DNA from: Pseudomonas saponiphila | GTDB lineage: Bacteria > Pseudomonadota > Gammaproteobacteria > Pseudomonadales > Pseudomonadaceae | Direction of reading: 5' to 3' | NCBI RefSeq assembly: GCF_900105185.1 | Contig: NZ_FNTJ01000002.1 | Span: 992,001-1,056,000 of the forward strand | Length of the DNA: 64,000 nucleotides | Part shown: positions 40,314 through 47,640 of the stretch, piece by piece | How positions within the stretch are numbered: position 1 is the first letter of the stretch | How the letters are laid out: every line of letters starts with the position of its first letter | The notes under the pieces: model-generated | What the model was told of the DNA's origin: nothing | The model's input: the letters and a program-made list of their open reading frames with translations, nothing else | The model's database searches: none | Program-made: the position numbers and the translations under genes

Positions 40314-40622
40314 TCAATTCACGCCGGGAAAGGAGTCGACGTATTTGATGGTGAAATCGGGAAAGGAGTCGACGATCTGGATCTTGTAGTCGGGAAAGCT
40401 GTTGACGATTTTCCACTTGCCCGGCGAGTCGGCAAAGGAGTTGACCTGCTTGACCTTCAGGTCGGGAAACGAGTTCACCACCTTGACCTTGTAGTCGGGG
40501 AAGCTGTTGACGATCTGGATGTTGCCGTAGATTTTCGAGACGTCGACCGAAGTGCCGGCCTGGGCGCCAAGGGCGGTGCCGAGCAGCACGGCCAAGAGTG
40601 CGGTTCTGAACATGAGACTCAT
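40314..40622 (-). CDS. Small secreted beta-repeat protein (VNSFPDxKV repeats)
   Basis: 102 residues with a signal peptide (MSLMFRTALLAVLLGTALGA then QAG). The mature 78 residues carry six copies of V-[ND]-S-F-[PA]-[DG] alternating with short KVKV/KIQI strands (IQIVNSFPDY, KVKVVNSFPDL, KVKQVNSFADSPG, KWKIVNSFPDY, KIQIVDSFPDF, TIKYVDSFPGVN). No cysteine in the mature part. From memory such proteins are now named 7(1) septoil knot domain proteins in database pipelines; I could not check this. Function unknown; a beta-stranded fold is clear from the pattern. Confidence 0.78.
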   Translation of the reverse strand: MSLMFRTALLAVLLGTALGAQAGTSVDVSKIYGNIQIVNSFPDYKVKVVNSFPDLKVKQVNSFADSPGKWKIVNSFPDYKIQIVDSFPDFTIKYVDSFPGVN

Positions 40623-40666
40623 CCTGAGAGATCCAAGCGCGCGATCTTAAAGCACCGACGACGATT

Positions 40667-41075
40667 GTAGGAGCTGGCTTGCCAGCGAAGAGCCCCGCGA
40701 ACCGGGCACAAGGCTCACGGGCGCCTTCGCCGGCAAGCCGGCTCCTACATCGGGTGCACCTGTTCCTGTCATGCCGTAGGAGCTGGCTTGCCAGCGAAGA
40801 GGCCCGCGAACCGGGCACAAGGCTCACGGGCGCCTTCGCCGGCAAGCCGGCTCCTACACCGGGTGCACCTGTTCCTGTCATGCCGAAGGAGCTGGCTTGC
40901 CAGCGAAGAGCCCCGCGAACCGGGCGCAAGGCCCACGGGCGCCTTCGCCGGCAAGCCGGTTCCTACAGCGGGTGCACCTGTTCCTGTCATGCCGTGGGAG
41001 CTGGCTTGCCAGCGAAGAGGCCCGCGAACCGGGCACAAGGCTCATGGGCGCCTTCGCCGGCAAGCCGGCTCCTAC
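40667..41075. repeat. 109-bp tandem array of inverted REP pairs (about 3.8 units)
   Basis: Units start at 40667, 40776, 40885 and 40994, exactly 109 bp apart. Each has GCTGGCTTGCCAGCGAAGAG, a linker with CGCGAACCGGGC, an opposite GCCGGCAAGCCGGCTCCTAC arm and a linker GGGTGCACCTGTTCCTGTCA. It fills the gap 40623-41088. The third unit begins GAAGGAG and the fourth GTGGGAG, so decay has begun. Confidence 0.93.
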
Positions 41076-41088
41076 AGCGGCGGGTGGT

Positions 41089-42099
41089 TCAGCGGCGACG
41101 CATCAGGCCGATGAAGAACAGCCCGCCAATGGCCGCCGTGGCCACGCCGATCGGCAGGTCCTCGGGGGCGATCAGGGTGCGGGCGGCGACGTCGACCCAG
41201 ACCAGGAACAGGCTGCCCAGCAGCACGCACACTGGCAGCAAGCGGCGATGTTCGGCGCCCACCAGACGCCGGGCGATGTGCGGCACCATCAGCCCGACAA
41301 AGCCGATGGAGCCGCTGATGGACACCAGCACTCCGGTCATCAGCGAGGCGATCAGGAACACTTTCAGGCGCACGTTGCGCGCGTTCAGGCCCAGGGTCAC
41401 GGCGGTCTGTTCGCCGGCCATCAGGGCATTCAGCGGCCGCGCCATGCCCAGTAGCAATCCCAGCCCCAGCAGCACGCTGGCGGCGGGCACCGCCAGCAGT
41501 TCCCAGCGCGCCAGGCCCAGGCCGCCGAGCATCCAGAACATCACCGCCGAGCTGGCCCGATGATCGCCCATGAACAGCAGCAGGTTGGCCACCGCCATCA
41601 TCACGAAGGACACCGCCACCCCGCACAGCAGCAGGCGGTCGCTGTCCAGGCGACCGTTGCGCGCGGCGATGCCCAGCACCAGGAGCATGCTCGCCAGGGC
41701 GCCGATAAAGGCCGCCAGCGGTAGGGTCAAGAGGCCGATGACCTGCCCCAGGTGCAGCACCACGATCACCGCGCCGAGGGTGGCGCCGGAGGTCACTCCC
41801 AGCAGGTGCGGGTCGGCCAGGGGATTGCGGGTCACCGCCTGCAGCACCGCGCCGATCAGCGCCAGCCCGGCGCCGACCAGCGCGCCGAGGAGCATGCGCG
41901 GCACGCGGATCAGCCAGACGATATGCTCCTGGCCAGGGCTCCAGTCCACCGTGCCCAGGCCCAGAACCTTGTGCAGGAGAATCCGCCCGACCACCTCCAC
42001 CGGCACCCGCGCCGGGCCAAATCCCAGGGACAGTACGCAGGACACCAGCAGCAGGGCGCCGAGGGTCAACAACAGCCAGGCATAACGACCCTTGATCAT
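41089..42099 (-). CDS. FecCD-family metal/metallophore ABC transporter permease
   Basis: A 336-residue permease with about nine to ten helices. RVPRMLLGALVGAGLALIGA, NPLADPHLLGVTSGATLGAV and GSIGFVGLMVPHIARRLVGA are the FecCD/BtuC signatures. It forms the channel for the binding protein at 42096 and the ATPase at 43052. It overlaps the binding protein gene by 4 bp and is last in the operon. Confidence 0.93.
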   Translation of the reverse strand: MIKGRYAWLLLTLGALLLVSCVLSLGFGPARVPVEVVGRILLHKVLGLGTVDWSPGQEHIVWLIRVPRMLLGALVGAGLALIGAVLQAVTRNPLADPHLLGVTSGATLGAVIVVLHLGQVIGLLTLPLAAFIGALASMLLVLGIAARNGRLDSDRLLLCGVAVSFVMMAVANLLLFMGDHRASSAVMFWMLGGLGLARWELLAVPAASVLLGLGLLLGMARPLNALMAGEQTAVTLGLNARNVRLKVFLIASLMTGVLVSISGSIGFVGLMVPHIARRLVGAEHRRLLPVCVLLGSLFLVWVDVAARTLIAPEDLPIGVATAAIGGLFFIGLMRRR

Positions 42100-43055
42100 T
42101 CGCCGTGGAAACCCTTGGCCAGGGTTTCCACCGCCAGTACGTTGTCGATCCCCGGGGTGGCTTGCACGTAGGGAATGACGATGAAGCGCTGGTTCTTGAT
42201 CGCATCGACCCCTTGCAGGGCCTGATTGTTCAGCAGGAACTGCTGCTTCTGCTCGGCGCTGACTTCGCTGTAGTCGACGATGACGATCACCTGCGGGTTG
42301 CGCTCGACCACGGTTTCCCAGTTGATCCGGGTCCAGCTGGCCTCGACGTCATCGAGAATGTTGCGCCCGCCGGCGGCATCGATCAGGGCCTGGGGCATGC
42401 CCAGGCGACCCGAGGTCATGGCCCGGTCTTCCCCGCTGTCGTAGAGGAACACCCGGGGCTTGTCCTTGGGCAGGTCCTTCTGGACCTCGGCGACCTGCTC
42501 CTGCATCTGCGCGATCAGCGCGTTGGCCCGGTCCTGCACGTCGAAGATCCGCCCCAGGTTGCGCAGGTCGTTGTAGGTGTCCTCGAGGCTGGCCGCCGGG
42601 CGCTTCATCACGAAGGCGCAGGACTCGGTCAGCTCGTAGACGTTGATCCCCAGTGGCGCCAGGGTCTGCGGCGTGAGGTCGCCGCCGATGCGCATGCCGT
42701 AGTCCCAGCCGGCGAACAGGAAATCGACGTTGGCGTTGAGCAGGGTTTCCACCGAAGGGTACTTGGCCGCCAGCTCCGGCAGACCGTCGAGCAGGCTGCT
42801 CATCTCTGGGGTCACGGCCTTCCAGCCGCTGACCCCGCTGTAGCCCACCATGCGCGGCTTGAGCCCGAGGGCGAGCATCATCTGGGTCATGTTGATGTCG
42901 TGGCTGAGGGCGTGTTGCGGCGCCTGCTTGAAGGTCACTTGGCGGTCGCAGCTGTTGATCGTCAGCGGGTAGTGGGTGGCTGCGGCGAAGGCCTGGGCGG
43001 TGCCCAGTGACAGGGCCAGAAACAGACTGCGGCGGAGCAGGGAGCGCAAGGTCAT
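42096..43055 (-). CDS. Metallophore ABC transporter periplasmic binding protein
   Basis: A 319-residue class III (FhuD/BtuF/FecB-like) binding protein with a cleaved signal peptide (SLFLALSLGTAQAFA). YPLTINSCDRQVTFKQAP begins the mature domain and QMMLALGLKPRMVGYSGVSG continues the first lobe; two lobes are joined by a long helix. Ligand unknown; the Zur-like site upstream of the operon points to a zinc-related ligand. Overlaps the neighbouring genes by 4 bp on both sides. Confidence 0.9.
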   Translation of the reverse strand: MTLRSLLRRSLFLALSLGTAQAFAAATHYPLTINSCDRQVTFKQAPQHALSHDINMTQMMLALGLKPRMVGYSGVSGWKAVTPEMSSLLDGLPELAAKYPSVETLLNANVDFLFAGWDYGMRIGGDLTPQTLAPLGINVYELTESCAFVMKRPAASLEDTYNDLRNLGRIFDVQDRANALIAQMQEQVAEVQKDLPKDKPRVFLYDSGEDRAMTSGRLGMPQALIDAAGGRNILDDVEASWTRINWETVVERNPQVIVIVDYSEVSAEQKQQFLLNNQALQGVDAIKNQRFIVIPYVQATPGIDNVLAVETLAKGFHGE

Positions 43056-43840
43056 GGTTGGGTGATCCAGGTGATTCGTGGGTAGCCGGACAGGGGATGG
43101 GCGTCGATCAGCGCCTCGACGCCGAACACCTTGCGCAGCAGCTCGACGGTGAGCACTTCGCTGGGCGTGCCGCTGGCGACGATGCGCCCGTGGTCGAGGA
43201 CATACAGGCGGTCGCAGAACGCTGCGGCCAGGTTCAGGTCATGGATGCTCGCCAGGGTGCCGATGCCCAGGCGCTTGACCCGTTGCAATAGCTCCAGCTG
43301 GTAGCGCGGGTCGAGGTGGTTGGTCGGTTCATCGAGGATCAGCAGTTGCGGGCGCTGGGCCAGGGCCCGGGCCAGGATCACCCGCTGTTTTTCCCCGCCG
43401 GACAGGGTGGCGAAGGCGTGATCCTCGAAGCCCAGCAGGCCCACCGATTCCAGGGCCTCGCGGGCGATGCGCCGGTCTTCCTCGGTATCACCGTCGAACA
43501 GGCCCTTGTGCGGCGTGCGGCCCATGGCGACCACTTCTGCCACGCTCAGGCCGAAGGCATCGGGAAACTCCTGGAGCACCACGGCAATGCGCTGCGCGCA
43601 CCAGCGTGGCGATTGTTTCCAGACGTTGTGCTGGGCCAGTTGCACCTCGCCCTGCTGCGGCTTGCTGAAGCGGTAGGCGCAGCGCAGCAGGCTGGTCTTG
43701 CCGCTGCCGTTGGGGCCGATCAGGCCGACGAATTCGCCGGCCGCCACGTGCAGGCTGGCCTCACGCAGTTGGAACTGGTGATGGCAGTGGCCCTGGCCCA
43801 GGGGTGTCCAGGCCAGGTGGGTGAGGTTCAGCGAGGTCAT
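43052..43840 (-). CDS. Metallophore ABC transporter ATP-binding protein
   Basis: A 262-residue FepC/FhuC-type ATPase. Walker [10 protein letters not shown], signature [17 protein letters not shown] and Walker [13 protein letters not shown]. It lies 29 bp after the TonB-dependent receptor gene, giving the order receptor, ATPase, binding protein, permease. Confidence 0.93.
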   Translation of the reverse strand: MTSLNLTHLAWTPLGQGHCHHQFQLREASLHVAAGEFVGLIGPNGSGKTSLLRCAYRFSKPQQGEVQLAQHNVWKQSPRWCAQRIAVVLQEFPDAFGLSVAEVVAMGRTPHKGLFDGDTEEDRRIAREALESVGLLGFEDHAFATLSGGEKQRVILARALAQRPQLLILDEPTNHLDPRYQLELLQRVKRLGIGTLASIHDLNLAAAFCDRLYVLDHGRIVASGTPSEVLTVELLRKVFGVEALIDAHPLSGYPRITWITQP

Positions 43841-43869
43841 GCGGTGTCCGTAGGGGCCAGCCGGGGCGG

Positions 43870-46005
43870 TTAAAAGGTGTAGTCAGCGGTGACGAACAAC
43901 GAGCGCGGCTCGCCGAGTATCCATTGCTGGCCGTCATTGTATTGGCTTTGTGCGTACTGGCGGTCAAACAGGTTGTTCAATTGCAGGCCCAGGGTGGTAT
44001 TGGGCAGGGCTTTCCACGCCAGGTTGGCATCGACCACGGTGTAGCTGGGCAGCTCGTTGCGGTTGGCCAGGTCGGCGTAGCGCGCATCCACGTAGCGCAC
44101 CCCGGCACCGGCCCGCAGGTCATCGTTGAGGGCCTTGCTCAGCCACAGGTTGGCCGTGCGCCGAGGCACGTCCACCGGGCGCTTGCCGTCGTAGGATACC
44201 TGCACACCGTCGACGTCCCGCTTGAAGTCGTCGTACTGGGCGCGAACGATGGCGGCGTTGGCCTGCAGTTGCCAGGCGTGGGGCAGTTGCAGGTCGAGGC
44301 TGGCTTCCAGGCCGTTGGACGATTGCTGGCCCACTTGCTGTTTGCGGTTCGGTTCGCCGGGCACATCGGTCAGCAGCTTGTTCTTGACGATGTGGTAGGC
44401 GGCCAGGGTCCACTCGCCACGCTGGTCCCAGAACGCCTGCTTGAGGCCGATCTCGGTCTGCCTGGCGCGGGACAGGTCGAATTGCTGCTGGCTCTTGCTC
44501 AGGGAGATCAGCCCGCCGACGCCGTCGGTACTGGTGGAGTACTGGCCGTACACGGACGTATCCGCAGTAACGGCGAACACCAGCCCGGCTTTCCAGTTGT
44601 TGCCGGTCAGGGTCTTGTCGCTGCGGCTGTCGTCGTTCAAGTCATCGCGATCGATATGCGCGTAGTCGCGGCGCACACCGGTCACCAGGGACCAGCGTTC
44701 GCTGAGTTGCAGGCGGTTTTCGGCGAACAGCGACATCTGCCGGGTGGTGGTCTTGAACTGGTCGCGGTAAGGGCTGGTGCTGGCGAACTCGCCCGGAGCC
44801 GGGTGGTACGGATCTACCACTTGGCCATTGGCCAAGGCGTCGGTGAAGGGTGAATTGCTTTTCAGGTGGAAGCGGATGCGGTTGTAGTCCATGCCGGCCA
44901 GGGTCTGGCTGTCGAGGCCGAACAAGCTGTGCTTGAAGGTGAAGGTCTGGCGGTCGCCGAGCTGTTCCTGCTGGTGGCCGATACCATAGTAACCGCTGCG
45001 GCTCAGTTGGCCGGTGGCCGGGTTGAAGTTGTAGTTCTCGGCGTTCTGCCAACGGCGTTGGGCCTTGAGGTAATACAGCTCGTTGCTGGCACTGACCTGA
45101 TCGGAAATCTGCCATTCGCTGGTCAGGCGGGTCCACTGGTCGTTGTAGTGCTGCTGGTCATTGCCGACGTTGTAGTTCTTGTCCCGCAGGCGTTGGTGGA
45201 AACGTCCGTCGATCAACGGCGTGCCGAAATAGTTCATCGGCTGCTGGTCGCCGTAGTCGTGGGCCAGGGTGAAGGCCAGGTCGTCATGGGCTTGCCAGCG
45301 CAGGGCGGCGCTGACGAAGTCGGCGGACGAGTCGCCGCGGTCGATCCAGCCATTGCTGCGCTCGCGATTGAGGTTGAGCCGGTAGCTCAGGCTGTCGCTC
45401 AGCGAGCCGCCGCTGTCCAGTGCCTGCTGCTGGCGATCGAAGGAGCCATAGCCAAGGCGCAGGTGGTTTTCGATGGCGCCACTGAAGGGCTTTTTCGGCA
45501 GCGTGTTGATCACCGCGCCGGTGGCGCCTTCGCCATACAGCACCGAGGCCGGACCGCGCAGCACGTCGACCCGCTCCACTGCCCAGGTGTCCACCGGGAA
45601 GGTCACGGTGCCCATGCCGGTGTACAGGCGGTTGCCGTCATACAGTTGCATCACCGAGTTCTGCCCGGTAAAGCCCCGTGCCGACAGCGAGGTGCCGCCG
45701 TCACCCGGGGTGCCGGTGCGGCTGATGCCGGCACTGCGCGATACCGCGTCCTGAATGCTGCGCTCGCCCCGGGCGCGGATCCGTTCGCCGCTCAGGCTGT
45801 CGGTGCTGGCCGGGGTGTCGAGGGCGCTCAGGCCCAGGCGCGAACCGGCGCTGGTGGGGGTGTTCAGGCTGACGCTGTCGTCGGCCTCGCTGGTCGGAGC
45901 CGAAATGGTGCCGGTGGGCAGGGTCAGGGTCGAGGCAGATGGGGCCGCCTGGGCCAGGCAGGGCAAGGCAATCAGGCAAAGGCTGGGCAGCAGGTAGTTG
46001 TTCAT
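43870..46005 (-). CDS. TonB-dependent outer-membrane receptor, probably Zur-controlled metallophore uptake
   Basis: A 711-residue outer-membrane receptor. Signal peptide ends about LAQAAPS; the plug domain contains RSIQDAVSRSAGISRTGTPG and VERVDVLRGPASVLYGEGAT; the barrel ends in the terminal aromatic SLFVTADYTF. The order receptor-ATPase-SBP-permease matches P. aeruginosa PA2911-PA2914, reported as zinc-starvation induced. A Zur-box-like palindrome lies 71 bp upstream. Iron-siderophore uptake is the alternative. Confidence 0.88.
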   Translation of the reverse strand: MNNYLLPSLCLIALPCLAQAAPSASTLTLPTGTISAPTSEADDSVSLNTPTSAGSRLGLSALDTPASTDSLSGERIRARGERSIQDAVSRSAGISRTGTPGDGGTSLSARGFTGQNSVMQLYDGNRLYTGMGTVTFPVDTWAVERVDVLRGPASVLYGEGATGAVINTLPKKPFSGAIENHLRLGYGSFDRQQQALDSGGSLSDSLSYRLNLNRERSNGWIDRGDSSADFVSAALRWQAHDDLAFTLAHDYGDQQPMNYFGTPLIDGRFHQRLRDKNYNVGNDQQHYNDQWTRLTSEWQISDQVSASNELYYLKAQRRWQNAENYNFNPATGQLSRSGYYGIGHQQEQLGDRQTFTFKHSLFGLDSQTLAGMDYNRIRFHLKSNSPFTDALANGQVVDPYHPAPGEFASTSPYRDQFKTTTRQMSLFAENRLQLSERWSLVTGVRRDYAHIDRDDLNDDSRSDKTLTGNNWKAGLVFAVTADTSVYGQYSTSTDGVGGLISLSKSQQQFDLSRARQTEIGLKQAFWDQRGEWTLAAYHIVKNKLLTDVPGEPNRKQQVGQQSSNGLEASLDLQLPHAWQLQANAAIVRAQYDDFKRDVDGVQVSYDGKRPVDVPRRTANLWLSKALNDDLRAGAGVRYVDARYADLANRNELPSYTVVDANLAWKALPNTTLGLQLNNLFDRQYAQSQYNDGQQWILGEPRSLFVTADYTF

Positions 46006-46035
46006 CGGCGGCGGTGAATCACTTCTTCGAGGGGT

Positions 46036-46058
46036 GCCCGCAGCGGGGGACTGCGGGC
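46036..46058 (-). promoter_or_regulatory. Perfect stem-loop in the leader of the TonB receptor gene
   Basis: GCCCGCAG, a seven-base loop and CTGCGGGC pair without mismatch. It lies between the Zur-like site and the start codon, so it would be in the 5' leader; no T-run follows. Could control translation or mRNA stability. Confidence 0.5.
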
Positions 46059-46072
46059 AAGGATCTTACACT

Positions 46073-46096
46073 TTGATGTTATAAAGTAACATTATT
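46073..46096 (-). promoter_or_regulatory. Zur-box-like palindrome upstream of the metallophore uptake operon
   Basis: ATGTTA-TAAAG-TAACAT is a perfect interrupted inverted repeat; its core GTTATAAAGTAAC matches the Zur core GTTATAnTATAAC at 11 of 13 positions with the same spacing. The operon is therefore expected to be repressed when zinc is sufficient. The A/T-rich surroundings suit a promoter. Confidence 0.65.
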
Positions 46097-46158
46097 GGTG
46101 TGCAAGCTTGAAGCCTCGAAATTCTACAGAACGCTCTGCAACAAGCATCTCGGCTGAT

Positions 46159-47541
46159 TCATGTTGAAGATGAAGCCGATTCAGGGCCGCGATTGAAGCG
46201 TGAAAGCAGCAGCCGATCCAGCAGCCACACGGCAATCAGCGAGGCGCCGACCAATGGGAAGGCCAGGGCCAGCAACGCCATGATCAGGGTCGCGGTTTTC
46301 CATCTCGGCAGGTCGTGGCGCAGCGGCGGGACGCCGAGTCGACCCTGGGGACGACGCTTCCACCAGATGACGATGCCACTCACAGCGCTGAGCAGGATCA
46401 TCAGGCACACCACCAGTACCAGGATCTGGTTGACGCGGCCGAACATCTTGCCCTCGTGCAGCATCACCCCCAGCTCGGTGGCCCGGGCCACGTTGCTGTA
46501 ATGCTGCCAACGCACATCGGCCAGGACCTTGCCGCTGTATTGGTCGACATGCAGGGTGGCGTCGTGGCGCGGGTCGTCGGCGAACACCGAGATGGTGAAC
46601 ACCCCGGTGGCGCTCTTGGGCAGGGTGATGCTGTAGCCCGGCGCCACCTGGCGTTGGCGAGCGATGTCCTGCACCGCTTGCAGGCTGACGGTAGGGGCCG
46701 CGGGAGCGCTGTCGGCCCGGTCATGGGCCATGTGTTCGGCGTGGTCGCCGGACATCGGCAGCGGCGTGTTTTCCAGCGCCCAGGGCACGGTCTGGCGCGT
46801 GGCGCTGTTGAGTTCCCGGGCCTGTTGGTCGGAGGTCGGTACGTCGTTCCACATGGCCGCCGGGAAGCGGTTCCACAGGTCGGCGTACTGTTTGCCCCAG
46901 AAGCCGGTCCAGGTCATGCCGCTGAGCAGCATCAGCAGCAGGAAGGCCGCGCCCCAGAAGCCCAGCACGCCGTGCAGGTCGCGCCAGAACAGGCGGCCGC
47001 GGGCACTGAAGCGCGGCCAAAGCACGCCTGCCGACGACTTGCCCCGGGGCCACCACAGGTACAGGCCGGAAACCACCAGGACGATGCCCCAGCCGGCGGC
47101 CAGTTCCACCAGGCGGTCGCCGACGGTGCCGATCATCAGTTCGCCGTGAATGGCCCGGGCCACGGCTTGCAGGTTGCGCTTGGCATCCTGCTCGCCGAGC
47201 ACGTCGCCGTGGTAGGGGTCGATGAAGACATTCAGCTCCTGCCCCTGGTCCTGCACCACGAACTGCGCGCTGCGCTCGGCATCGATGGGTGGCAGGTACT
47301 GCTTGATATGGCCCCGGGGGTAGGCCGATTGCACCCGTTGCAGCAATTCGTCGGCGCTCAACTGGTGATGACCGGCGGGCACCTTGAGCAGGCTGGGGTA
47401 CATCAGCGGGTCCAGTTGTGGCTTGAACAGGTAGATGATGCCGGTCAGGGCCAGCATCACCATGAATGGAGCCACGAACAGCCCGGCGTAGAAATGCCAG
47501 CGCCAGGCCAGGTTGTAGAAAGACACTTTGGGTCGGTTCAT
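46159..47541 (-). CDS. PepSY-associated TM-helix (PiuB-like) membrane protein
   Basis: 460 residues from ATG 47541 (MNRPKVSFYNLAWRWHFYAG), preceded by GGAG. Four conserved TM helices: near residue 25 (LFVAPFMVMLALTGIIYLF), near 165 (GWGIVLVVSGLYLWWPRG), near 205 (LLLMLLSGMTWTGFWG) and near 395 with GIVIWWKRRP. Such proteins are thought to reduce metal complexes in the periplasm. It follows the copper receptor gene by 99 bp; PA3789 next to oprC is the likely counterpart. A His/Met-containing loop (GDHAEHMAHD) may bind copper. Confidence 0.87.
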   Translation of the reverse strand: MNRPKVSFYNLAWRWHFYAGLFVAPFMVMLALTGIIYLFKPQLDPLMYPSLLKVPAGHHQLSADELLQRVQSAYPRGHIKQYLPPIDAERSAQFVVQDQGQELNVFIDPYHGDVLGEQDAKRNLQAVARAIHGELMIGTVGDRLVELAAGWGIVLVVSGLYLWWPRGKSSAGVLWPRFSARGRLFWRDLHGVLGFWGAAFLLLMLLSGMTWTGFWGKQYADLWNRFPAAMWNDVPTSDQQARELNSATRQTVPWALENTPLPMSGDHAEHMAHDRADSAPAAPTVSLQAVQDIARQRQVAPGYSITLPKSATGVFTISVFADDPRHDATLHVDQYSGKVLADVRWQHYSNVARATELGVMLHEGKMFGRVNQILVLVVCLMILLSAVSGIVIWWKRRPQGRLGVPPLRHDLPRWKTATLIMALLALAFPLVGASLIAVWLLDRLLLSRFNRGPESASSST

Positions 47542-47586
47542 CGGGGAACGCTCCGCAGGGCGGTGGATCATTTTTTATTGGGTCTG

Positions 47587-47634
47587 TTCGCCGGCAGGCC
47601 GGCTCCTGCAAGGAGGAGCTGGCCTGCTGGTAAA
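47587..47634. repeat. Degenerate REP pair
   Basis: TTCGCCGGCAGGCCGGCTCC followed by a second arm GGAGCTGGCCTGCTGG. Located between oprC and the PepSY gene. Confidence 0.6.
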
Positions 47635-47640
47635 GGGCTG

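Noticed and set aside
46073..46096. Fur box at the TonB receptor
   Set aside because: The element lacks the GATAAT repeat pattern; its GTTATA...TAAC symmetry fits Zur much better.
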